A DNA stretch of 13,683 nucleotides from Thermoproteota archaeon (GCA_011605835.1 JAAOZJ010000127.1:1-13683), one strand, 5' to 3'. Positions 7,891 to 13,683 are shown, counted from the stretch's first letter. Notes: generated by a model not told the origin, from the letters alone. Numbers and translations are program-made.

Positions 7891-9697
7891 GGTATCCCTT
7901 ACCGATCCTAGACACGAGCTTGGCGGAGTAGGTCAACCCGTTATCGTGCAACTTCGACGTGACCTCTCTTAGGACATCTTTCAAGGACGGCCTCCCGGCC
8001 TCGGTCAACTTGTACTGAAACTCCTCGCGCCTCGCGTAGTCAGCGAGGACGTCCAGTTGCGGCACTATGTAGGCCGAGAAGGCTGAGTCCAATAAGAGCA
8101 CGGCGTAGGCGGTTCGCTCGACCTCCACTTTAGCCTTGGGCGGCCCCGGGAGCTTAACGAAGCCCTTTTTGTAGGCGTAGGCCCCCATCGCCAAGTACTT
8201 TAGCGCGTCCGCGAGCACGCCGGGAGTGATTTGCACCGGACAGATCTCGCCCTCTTCGAATCTCGAAAGCGACTCGTTGACCTGCTCAGCTATGTTCGCG
8301 GTCACCCTGTCAAGCCTAATGACGCCCGAGCCGGGCACCTCAATGGGGTACACCTTCTCCCTCCAGTCCCCCTCCAACTGGCTCAAGTACTCGCCGAAGT
8401 CCACAGGGCTTACGCAATCCTGCGGGACCTCGGCTCTGCGCAGTAAGAGGCCGCCCTTGATGACGTTGTAGTCTATCTTGAGCTTGTCGGAGCTGTCGGT
8501 CGAGCTCAACTCGAGGAGTCTCTTCAGTACTCGCTCGCTTGCCTCACAATACTTCTCGTAGTAGGCGTGGAGATCCTCCAGGTACGAGTAGTTGATTATC
8601 GCGAAGCGCCTGGTCAAGGCGTAGCCGAGCTTGAAGAGCAACGCTCTATCGTAGTTGTTCATGGTCGCTAGGACCCTAAACGAGAACGGGACCCAGACTT
8701 CCTCGACCTCGCCTCTAAGTCCGTGGACCCGCAGGGGCTCCTTGTCCCTGTGGTCGGGGTCCAGCAGGGTGAAGAACTTGCCGAAGGCTAGATCGACGTT
8801 GGCCCTGTTAATCTCGTCTATCACGAGCCAGTGTAGCCCGCCATTCTTTGCGGCCTCGTAGCTTCTCTCAGCCGCCTCGAATATGAAGCCCTTCTTGAAC
8901 GCGTTGGGCTCGAGCCCGAAGCTTCCCAAAGCGTCGAAGGGCGTCCACTCGGGATTGCCCGTCTCGATGGTGTAACCTATGCCGAGCCTCTCGAGCAAAT
9001 CCTTGACGAACCGCGTCTTGCCCGAGCCCGGAGGGCCCACCAGCAACACGTTCTTGCCACTCAATAGCGTGAGTAAGACAACGAGCTCCGCCAAGTCGCG
9101 AGCCATTTCAACGAGCCTCGAGCAGTAAATGGTGCTGACCTTAAGGACTTGCGCCAGTTCAAGTATCTTCTTGACCGTCTCGACCCCTAGCTCGCTGATG
9201 TAGCTTTGAGGGACGCGGCTTTTGGTCAACAATTCGTATTCCCGGTGGGTCACCTTCTTCGGGAAGTCCACGTAATCGGCCAGCCTCACGAAGTAGAAGA
9301 ACTCCGATTTCTCGAGCCACTTTTTGGCGAAGTTCTTATAGCTGGAGTCCCATACGTTAAGCCCTATTAACTTCTTTAACTTCTCGATCAGCTCGTCCTT
9401 GGTGCATTTCACAGCCCTCTCGGCCACTCGGGACATCCCGACGAACACTGATTTCACCCCGCCCTCGGCCCTGCTCCCAACGTAGTGGATCACGCAATCC
9501 CCTGGGCTCAGCCTTTCCATGTCTTTGTACCTGTCGGCGAGTGGGGACCACAGGCACTTCCCCACGTGGCCTGGGTACGGCGGTTGCGTGACCTCTAAGA
9601 AGAAGCTCTTGCACTCCGTTAGAGGATCCCACGAGGGCTTACCTGTTGAACCCTTTGCCCCTTGCCCTGAAATCGACGTGGGAAGGCCCTCAGGCAT
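7880..9697 (-). CDS. mcrB: McrB-type AAA+ motor with PUA/EVE-like N-terminal domain, cassette 2
   Basis: This 605-residue protein is the motor and reader of McrBC cassette 2. Walker A is GPPGSGKT (221-228), Walker B LVIDEINRAN (291-300) and the McrB signature MNNYDR (346-351), followed by DRALLFKLG and LTRRFA as in the first McrB. The N-terminal domain (about 28-145) has the pattern of the EVE/PUA-like readers seen in archaeal McrB: FFLEVTQPP (32-40), LWSPLADR (49-56), LSPGDCVIHYV (63-73) and VFVGMSRV (84-91). Related archaeal McrB N-terminal domains are known to adopt PUA- or YTH-like folds, some reading N6-methyladenine. The C-terminus repeats the AYIVPQLDVL motif. The first 25 residues are glycine- and serine-rich and may be a disordered tail. 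The start is the ATG at 9697. The gene is strongly G+C-rich, unlike cassette 1. Confidence 0.9.
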   Translation of the reverse strand: MPEGLPTSISGQGAKGSTGKPSWDPLTECKSFFLEVTQPPYPGHVGKCLWSPLADRYKDMERLSPGDCVIHYVGSRAEGGVKSVFVGMSRVAERAVKCTKDELIEKLKKLIGLNVWDSSYKNFAKKWLEKSEFFYFVRLADYVDFPKKVTHREYELLTKSRVPQSYISELGVETVKKILELAQVLKVSTIYCSRLVEMARDLAELVVLLTLLSGKNVLLVGPPGSGKTRFVKDLLERLGIGYTIETGNPEWTPFDALGSFGLEPNAFKKGFIFEAAERSYEAAKNGGLHWLVIDEINRANVDLAFGKFFTLLDPDHRDKEPLRVHGLRGEVEEVWVPFSFRVLATMNNYDRALLFKLGYALTRRFAIINYSYLEDLHAYYEKYCEASERVLKRLLELSSTDSSDKLKIDYNVIKGGLLLRRAEVPQDCVSPVDFGEYLSQLEGDWREKVYPIEVPGSGVIRLDRVTANIAEQVNESLSRFEEGEICPVQITPGVLADALKYLAMGAYAYKKGFVKLPGPPKAKVEVERTAYAVLLLDSAFSAYIVPQLDVLADYARREEFQYKLTEAGRPSLKDVLREVTSKLHDNGLTYSAKLVSRIGKGYHVF

Positions 9698-9730
9698 AAG
9701 GCCTACAAGCTACTTAGCTCAAAGGTCAGC

Positions 9731-9743
9731 CTAAAAGCTTATT
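9731..9743 (-). promoter_or_regulatory. Candidate TATA element for mcrB of cassette 2
   Basis: The minus strand reads AATAAGCTTTTAG, with CTTTTAG centred about 37 nt before the ATG at 9697; initiation 25 nt further on would leave a leader near 11 nt. The neighbouring 12-mer at 9748-9759 is an alternative, or serves the plus strand. Confidence 0.3.
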
Positions 9744-9747
9744 GGCG

Positions 9748-9759
9748 TTGCTTTTAACC
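9748..9759 (+). promoter_or_regulatory. TATA-like element between divergent genes
   Basis: TTGCTTTTAACC contains CTTTTAA in the usual crenarchaeal orientation for the plus strand, centred about 31 nt before the small ORF at 9785. The same 12 bases stand before the first mcrB at 6183-6194. It could therefore be a promoter for a small plus-strand transcript or a shared site for the mcr operons. Confidence 0.25.
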
Positions 9760-9784
9760 AGCTGTACAGAGAATGGACTATTGA

Positions 9785-9931
9785 ATGGACTTCTTGGACG
9801 ATTTACTGACTAGGGAGTGTTCGAGGCTCGGAAGGACGTTTGCCACACTCCTCGAGATGATGATCGACCTGTCTAAAGGGACGCCGACCGGAAAGGGGTA
9901 CGGCCTCTCGCCAGTAGTGGCCTCTTCATAG
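9785..9931 (+). CDS. Small ORF, 48 residues, unknown function
   Basis: ATG at 9785 to TAG at 9931 encodes 48 residues starting MDFLDDLLTREC and ending GLSPVVASS. The N-terminal 30 residues could form an amphipathic helix (LGRTFATLLEMMIDL). A TATA-like CTTTTAA lies about 31 nt upstream, which favours real transcription. Reading on past the stop, the same frame stays open for a further 16 codons to a TGA, so the stop may also be a recent nonsense mutation in a longer gene. I do not recognise the family. It is divergent from the second mcrB and could encode a small regulator, but there is no direct sign of that. Confidence 0.25.
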   Translation: MDFLDDLLTRECSRLGRTFATLLEMMIDLSKGTPTGKGYGLSPVVASS

Positions 9932-10146
9932 CCAAGGGGTCTTGGCCTTGGATTTAAAGACTATTTCTTCGTTTTTCAATGATAAGGCCCTCTCCACTGC
10001 CTATGAAGCTGTAGAAATACACCAAGGCATCCAAGTCTGGCTCGAAGGCCACGGAGGAGTACTTAAAGGAGCTCGTGAGCTCTTGGCATTGAGAGCTCTT
10101 CTCCCACTTCCAATGGAGTTGTGAATTTCACTACGGCCCAAAGGTC
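9932..10146 (+). other. Gap with coding-like debris, no clear gene
   Basis: A TTG-started frame (9942-10124, 60 residues) and a second frame across roughly 10025-10090 (residues KASKSGSKATEEYLKELVSS) both have some coding character, but neither has a convincing start, promoter or family match. This mixture of short frames is typical of a decayed gene. I see no RNA gene or repeat here. Confidence 0.3.
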
Positions 10147-10162
10147 TCTACTTTTAAGTAGA
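10147..10162 (+). promoter_or_regulatory. TATA box within a small inverted repeat, upstream of transglutaminase-like gene
   Basis: CTTTTAA at 10151-10157 is centred 33 nt before the ATG at 10187, fitting an archaeal TATA box with a short leader. It sits inside the inverted repeat TCTACT-TTTA-AGTAGA, so a repressor covering the TATA box is possible. Confidence 0.4.
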
Positions 10163-10186
10163 AGCTTATTGAAGAGTTGAAATGAA

Positions 10187-11284
10187 ATGCCAGAAAACAC
10201 TTGTGTGGTTAAGCTAAGCGATGGAAGTGACAGGGCTAAGCTCTTTGTCGTGCTAATCTCTCTCTGTGTACTAGCAGGCATCGTCTTAGCGCTCGCCTTC
10301 TTCACCCTCTCCTCTCAACTCAGCTCTTTACCTCAATGGAGTGCAACTCGGCCAAGCACATTAGAGGAGCTCGTGCTCAGCAAGGTAGACCCGATGTCCG
10401 TCAGGAGCCTTGCCATCAGCCTAGCCACCAATCCCTCGTCAGCCTTCCCATCTCTATGGGAGAGGCGCGTCTTGGTGGATGAGGAGAGGTTCTTGGGATG
10501 GGGGTATTATTGGTATTTAGAGGTCGAGCTGGGAAAGCTGGAGCATCTTAGTGGCGAGGTTGAGGTGACGTCGGGGAGCCCCGTCGATCTTTACGTGCTC
10601 GACGCGACAAACTTTCAGCTTTTCAGGGGTGGCCTGTCCTTCTCCTACTACACAAAGCCCTCACGTGAACGCGTCTACAGCTCGACCTTCGAGTGGACGT
10701 GCCCCGAAAAAGGAGTTTACTGCCTAGTAGTCAAAGCCAATTATGGCAATGCACGCGTGAAGCTGAGGGCCGAGGCCTTGCAAAGGCCCCTATCAGACGA
10801 CTTTCCACGTGGCATCACCGACAAGGAGGCTTGGTACATATGGATAGTCAACGCTTGGGTGGCCAAGAACATCAATTACGTCAGAGACCCCAACTTCGAG
10901 CTCGTGCAGAGGCCCGAGGAGACGCTTAAGCTGAGGGCCGGGGATTGCGACGACGTTGCCGTCCTGCTGGCCTCCATGTACGAGGCGCTTGGGCTCAAGA
11001 CAAAGTTCGCCCTCATGGATACAGACGGTGATGGGGTGGCAGACCACATAGCTGTCTTGGTTCACTATAGTGGCACGGCTGAGAAGTTCTTAGACGCTGA
11101 AGAGGCAATTATCATTACCGCTGGCCTCGCTTCGAAGTTGCCACTTCAGTACTCCGTAAAGTACTTGACGGACGTGGGAGGAGGGATATGGGTCATAGCC
11201 GATCCTCTGTTCTCTAGAAGTGACTACTGCGTTGGGATGATAAAGCACGAGCCTTACAAGATATTGAAGACCTTCTCAAGGTAA
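10187..11284 (+). CDS. Membrane-anchored transglutaminase-like protein
   Basis: This 365-residue protein has one N-terminal hydrophobic segment (about 19-41, AKLF followed by VVLISLCVLAGIVLALAFF), which should anchor it with most of the chain outside the cell. Residues about 100-200 look like a beta-sandwich (VELGKL, VEVTSG, VDLYVLD, GVYCLVVKA), similar in style to pre-peptidase or GOLD-type domains. The C-terminal domain has the cysteine-protease-like triad of transglutaminase-core proteins: C254 in AGDCDDVAVLL, H287 in ADHIAVL and D339 in IADPLF. Just before the histidine, DTDGDGVAD (278-286) has the spacing of a calcium-binding loop. Archaeal members are usually thought to be peptidases or cross-linkers rather than classical transglutaminases. 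A nearby ATG at 10182 is out of frame. The domain call is firm, the substrate unknown. Confidence 0.8.
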   Translation: MPENTCVVKLSDGSDRAKLFVVLISLCVLAGIVLALAFFTLSSQLSSLPQWSATRPSTLEELVLSKVDPMSVRSLAISLATNPSSAFPSLWERRVLVDEERFLGWGYYWYLEVELGKLEHLSGEVEVTSGSPVDLYVLDATNFQLFRGGLSFSYYTKPSRERVYSSTFEWTCPEKGVYCLVVKANYGNARVKLRAEALQRPLSDDFPRGITDKEAWYIWIVNAWVAKNINYVRDPNFELVQRPEETLKLRAGDCDDVAVLLASMYEALGLKTKFALMDTDGDGVADHIAVLVHYSGTAEKFLDAEEAIIITAGLASKLPLQYSVKYLTDVGGGIWVIADPLFSRSDYCVGMIKHEPYKILKTFSR

Positions 11285-11340
11285 CAAATTGGGAGAAGAC
11301 CAACAACTCGAGAAGGGCACAAGGAGAAAGCCTCCAAGAA

Positions 11341-11350
11341 CTTATATATG
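11341..11350 (+). promoter_or_regulatory. TATA box for a probably leaderless transcript
   Basis: CTTATATATG is centred about 28 nt before the ATG at 11374, the spacing expected when transcription starts at or next to the start codon. No Shine-Dalgarno is seen between them, which agrees with a leaderless mRNA. This is the clearest promoter in the window. Confidence 0.6.
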
Positions 11351-11373
11351 GAGGCGGTGTCCAAAGTAAGACT

Positions 11374-11913
11374 ATGCCCTATTGCAGAAACTGTGGGAAG
11401 CAAGTACCCGAAGACGCCAAGTTCTGTCCTTACTGTGGAGCGCAACAAGTTGTCGAGATAAAGCCTTCAGCTCCAAGCACCAGACCGCCTTTAGGGCTAA
11501 GCATAATCTCAATTTACTTAGCTATAGCCTGTGCAATAGACATCGCTGTGGGGATCCTGTACCTCCTCCTCGGCCTCTCATTAACCTACGGAGCTAGCAC
11601 GCTTCGCCCGGGTCTCGGGGCTTGGCCTGGGCTTCTCGAATGGCTCTTGACAGCCATCCCAGCGATAGGCTTGATGAGCTTTGGTTTGGCGCTATTGAAT
11701 GGAGTCGCTGCTTATGGGCTGTGGAGCGTGAGGCATTGGGGGTGGACCATGGCCGTGACGCTTCTCGTGGCAGGCACGATAATGAACATCCCGACATCGC
11801 CCAGCCCCATAGCCCTAATCGGCGTGGTCTTCATGGCCATCAACATCGTCTGTCTCGTTTACCTATCTAAGGGGGACGTGAGGAAACTCTTCCAGCCTGC
11901 CAGTTCATTATGA
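11374..11913 (+). CDS. Zinc-ribbon multi-pass membrane protein
   Basis: This 179-residue protein starts with a compact zinc ribbon: C4, C7, C18 and C21 in YCRNCGKQ and FCPYCGAQ, the common archaeal CxxC-X10-CxxC form. A proline-rich linker (about 30-40) leads to four predicted membrane segments at about 42-70, 88-117, 122-140 and 145-165, and the chain ends with a short charged tail. The zinc ribbon should lie in the cytoplasm. It is 89 bp from the end of the transglutaminase-like gene on the same strand but has its own promoter. Such zinc-ribbon membrane proteins are common in archaea, and no precise function is known to me. The sequence looks complete, with a TGA at 11911-11913. Confidence 0.75.
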   Translation: MPYCRNCGKQVPEDAKFCPYCGAQQVVEIKPSAPSTRPPLGLSIISIYLAIACAIDIAVGILYLLLGLSLTYGASTLRPGLGAWPGLLEWLLTAIPAIGLMSFGLALLNGVAAYGLWSVRHWGWTMAVTLLVAGTIMNIPTSPSPIALIGVVFMAINIVCLVYLSKGDVRKLFQPASSL

Positions 11914-11993
11914 AAGTTTGTATGCGCAGTCGCGGAGCCATAAGAGAGTCCTAAGGCAATTACCCGAGCTGTTTCGGGGGAGCGAGTAACATA

Positions 11994-12356
11994 TCAGGTC
12001 TTAGTGAAGGCCATTACCGTCGCGCGACAGTGAAAGTCGAGAAGCTGATGAACGCGCTTAACATCGGTCAGTCCGGCAACTGGTGGACGCTTTGAAGGCC
12101 TTGCGGGAAGCACGTCAGGGTCTCGAAATCCACATAAAGCTAAGCTCTGGACTTCTATATGTAGCACTTCGAGTACCTCAACCATGGTCTTCGACTGAGG
12201 ATCGGGCCTCTGGCGAAGCCTCAGGCCTATTATGTCTGCTTCCTCGACTCCTCCTCTCTTTCCAGACTTGAGCCTCACATTAGAGAGGGCCAAGTATCCC
12301 TTGAGCTGAAGCCACTCTAGAATGAGCTCCTCAGTCCAAGTTTTCGGAAATGGCAA
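11994..12356 (-). pseudogene. Truncated nuclease-like gene, C-terminus lost
   Basis: The first 65 or so residues from a TTG at 12356 look like the start of a small archaeal nuclease-like protein: TEELILEWLQLKGYLAL, then SGKRGGVEEADIIGLRLR, then a strand VLHIEVQS. EADIIG would supply the aspartate and HIEV the glutamate of a PD-(D/E)XK-like site, but a following lysine is missing. Beyond residue 70 the protein turns into a proline- and arginine-rich string (PARPSKRPPVAG) unlike a folded domain, which suggests a frameshift or truncation near 12140. GGGGTGGAG lies just before the TTG and could act as a Shine-Dalgarno, and ATTATACTT at 12369-12377 resembles a TATA box. It is probably a remnant; a shortened but expressed protein is the alternative. 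Confidence 0.45.
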
Positions 12357-12396
12357 GACTCCACCCCTATTATACTTTTGACTACTTCACACTAAA

Positions 12397-12513
12397 CACT
12401 GTATCTCGCGTTGTCGAGATAGCTGGACTCCATAACGTCGAGCTTTCTAGAGATCTCGTCTAAGACTACTCCAACATCTTCACACTTCCTCAAGAGTTCT
12501 CGAGCTCGTGGAG
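12397..12513 (-). pseudogene. Degenerate second copy of a coiled-coil ORF
   Basis: Directly after the TGA of the ORF at 12515-12715, the same reading frame stays open to a TAG at about 12397. It begins RELLRKCEDVGVVLDE, matching KDLLRKCEEIVAILDE of the preceding ORF. It has no start codon of its own, so it is read here as a decayed tandem copy. The two copies share 20 identical bases at 12477-12496 and 12687-12706, a period of 210 bp. Confidence 0.4.
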
Positions 12514-12706
12514 CTCATGCTTCGTGCCGTCTTTTCCGCAACGCTTTATAGCCCACGATACCGTTTAAGCTGACTTGAAAGACGGGCTGAAGATCTATGG
12601 CCTTATCAACCATCTCTGAGAGCTTCAAGAGCTTGGCAGAGGCCTTGCTAAGCAAGTCAGAGGCCTCGTCGAGGATCGCGACTATCTCTTCACACTTCCT
12701 CAAGAG
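12477..12706 (-). repeat. Tandem duplication, period about 210 bp
   Basis: An identical 20-nt block occurs at 12477-12496 and 12687-12706, with weaker similarity continuing on both sides (CTCGTC before it, and the CGTG and GCTC blocks after it). A period of 210 bp is exactly 70 codons, so the copies stay in one frame and encode similar coiled-coil segments. Confidence 0.55.
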
Positions 12707-12715
12707 GTCCTTCAA
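12515..12715 (-). CDS. Small coiled-coil ORF, unknown function
   Basis: A 66-residue frame from a TTG at 12715 encodes an almost wholly helical, charged sequence: KDLLRKCEEIVAILDEAS, then LLSKASAKLLKLSEMV, with hydrophobic residues at heptad positions. It ends in a basic tail (LRKRRHEA). The frame is closed 10-15 codons upstream by a TAA in the A-tract at 12743-12750, and TTG is the only available start, without a clear Shine-Dalgarno. Its partial second copy follows in the same frame. Short coiled-coil proteins of this sort are frequent near archaeal toxin-like and mobile genes, but I cannot link it to a known family. Confidence 0.35.
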   Translation of the reverse strand: MKDLLRKCEEIVAILDEASDLLSKASAKLLKLSEMVDKAIDLQPVFQVSLNGIVGYKALRKRRHEA

Positions 12716-12815
12716 GCCCGTGAGGCTCGTGTCCCGTGTTGCTTTTTTTTACTACTCCCGCACTAGGGCCTGGCAACTTAACATGTTACGTCTGACATCC
12801 TAGGTTGCCAGATCC

Positions 12816-12842
12816 CTCGACTCTATCTCCTCGTCGATCATC
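12816..12842 (-). repeat. 27-bp echo of the mcrC 3' end
   Basis: These 27 bases match 6371-6397, the last codons of cassette-2 mcrC, at 26 positions. On the minus strand both encode M(S/I)DEEIES, and here a TAG follows a few codons later. It looks like the leftover tail of another mcrC-like gene or a recombination scar. Confidence 0.45.
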
Positions 12843-12967
12843 ACTGAATAGAGGGCTTAATCATGTTCAAAAATGACAAACTTTCCACGCCATCAACTTA
12901 CCTTACAATCAGCCTCGCGACGATCAGGGGCTGAATAACCACCAAGGGTCGTTGTAAATCTCGAGCC

Positions 12968-13437
12968 TCATGAGATCGCTTCAATTATTTCCTCGACTTG
13001 CCATCCAGCTCTCTCCAAAGCTATAACGTAGTCCGTTAAGGAGAGTGGAGAGTACTCCCTCTCTATCCTCGCCACGAATTTGAAATCTTTAACCTCTCGC
13101 CTGTAGAGTTCCTTGATAGTAATGACCTTGGACTCACGAGGTACATACCTCCACCTATGGAGGTAGAGCATGTCCCCTCCATTCTGAACCAGTTCTGCAA
13201 GGATGGTGCCAGGTATAGGAGCGTTAGAAAGCGTTCCTTGACGAATTCCTTCAGTAGCAGTATAGCACCTTCTTCATACGGTACGTTACCGAATATCGCA
13301 CTCATTTCCTCCATCTCCTTTTTTGCTCTTTCGAAATTAAAGCCCCATTTTCTCATAGCATTCCCTAAATTCTTCAAAGAACCTCGATCCTTAACTCCAC
13401 CATTCTCAGAGAAGGCAACGACAGCTCAGGCAACCAT
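12968..13437 (-). pseudogene. Frameshifted gene of unknown family
   Basis: Two overlapping minus-strand frames join into one plausible protein. The first, open from a TTG at 13377, runs KNLGNAMRKWGFNFERAKKE to EEGAILLLKEFVKE. The second supplies NAPIPGTILAELVQNGGDM, then LYLHRWRYVPRESKV and a tail ending AGWQVEEIIEAIS at 12968. The switch lies between about 13225 and 13265. Upstream of the TTG the first frame also continues sensibly (VVAFSENGGVKDRGS) back to an ATG at 13437, but a TGA interrupts it at codon 4. A nonsense codon plus a frameshift argue for a dead gene of roughly 150 residues. The predicted protein is mixed alpha/beta, and I do not recognise it. It ends 126 bp from the mcrC-tail echo. 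Confidence 0.5.
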
Positions 13438-13612
13438 CAACCCCTTGCATATCCTCGGTCAAGCTCGGCGAAAGCAAGGCCGACGTGGCCAAGTTCATCG
13501 GCAGAAAGGTCGTGCTAGAAGACCCACACAGCAACAAAGGGTTGCCGTAGTGGGGTTCAGGAAGAACTCGTTGAGCGACGCGCAAAGAGCGCTCAGGATT
13601 GCTCAGCCTAGG
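13418..13612 (+). pseudogene. rpl35ae: Broken remnant of ribosomal protein L35Ae
   Basis: A frame across 13458-13550 encodes ESKADVAKFIGRKVVLEDPH followed by SNKG, closely fitting the central L35Ae motif (AAxLIGRKVVxxDPHGNK), then stops at TAG. The strand that should end the family's fold, KGVAVVGFRKNSL, continues in another frame from about 13541. Upstream, AQATINPLHILG in that other frame resembles the usual TQ..NQ.L..I.GV entry strand. The break at about 13455-13470 coincides with a near-duplicated CTCGGTCAAGCTCGGC. The segment normally carrying YxGKVVRVHG is missing, and the 5' end is absent. L35Ae is a large-subunit ribosomal protein of archaea and eukaryotes, so an intact copy may exist elsewhere. 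I recognised this by motif memory only. Confidence 0.55.
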
Positions 13613-13683
13613 CGGACGCTATTTAGGCCTTCGTTACGGGCCACTTCGTGAAGCTTTTCGTCTGCGACTAAGAACTGAGTGGC

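Noticed and set aside
11963..11978. Hairpin CCCGA-loop-TCGGG after the zinc-ribbon gene
   Set aside because: The stem is only 5 bp and no T-run follows, so it is not a convincing terminator.
12741..12750. T8 tract that could be a terminator
   Set aside because: No plus-strand gene ends before it; on the minus strand it is an A-tract at the head of the coiled-coil ORF.

Overview
The window looks like chromosomal DNA of a hyperthermophilic archaeon, most likely a crenarchaeote (Thermoproteota). The evidence is heavy use of AGG/AGA arginine, ATA isoleucine and GAG/AAG codons, TTG as an alternative start, TATA boxes about 28-37 nt upstream of several starts (one promoter appears leaderless), a T-rich terminator, and an apparent remnant of ribosomal protein L35Ae, which bacteria lack. 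I cannot name the species.

Layout: 1-141 is the 3' end of an unidentified gene. 352-918 and 1052-2218 (+) encode two stand-alone PD-(D/E)XK nuclease-like proteins; the second has an Mrr-type catalytic domain plus a winged helix and a duplicated FYPYY module. 2219-2893 is a decayed stretch holding one small open frame. The core, 2894-9697 (-), is two complete McrBC-type modification-dependent restriction cassettes in tandem, each an mcrB (AAA+ motor with a different PUA/EVE-like N-terminal domain) overlapping an mcrC (PD-(D/E)XK nuclease). 9698-10186 holds only weak small ORFs. 10187-11284 (+) encodes a membrane-anchored transglutaminase-like protein and 11374-11913 (+) a zinc-ribbon membrane protein. 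From about 11994 to the end the sequence is a gene graveyard: a truncated nuclease-like gene, tandemly duplicated coiled-coil ORFs, a 27-bp mcrC-tail match, a frameshifted gene, and an L35Ae remnant broken by frameshifts.

How it fits together: the region reads as a defence island. In McrBC systems the McrB motor recognises modified DNA through its N-terminal domain, hydrolyses GTP and drives McrC cleavage. Here the two cassettes have unrelated-looking recognition domains and different base composition (about 40% versus 67% G+C in sampled lines), so they probably arrived separately and read different marks. No DNA methyltransferase is visible, which fits modification-dependent (type IV) rather than classical restriction-modification. 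The transglutaminase-like and zinc-ribbon membrane proteins have no evident link to defence.
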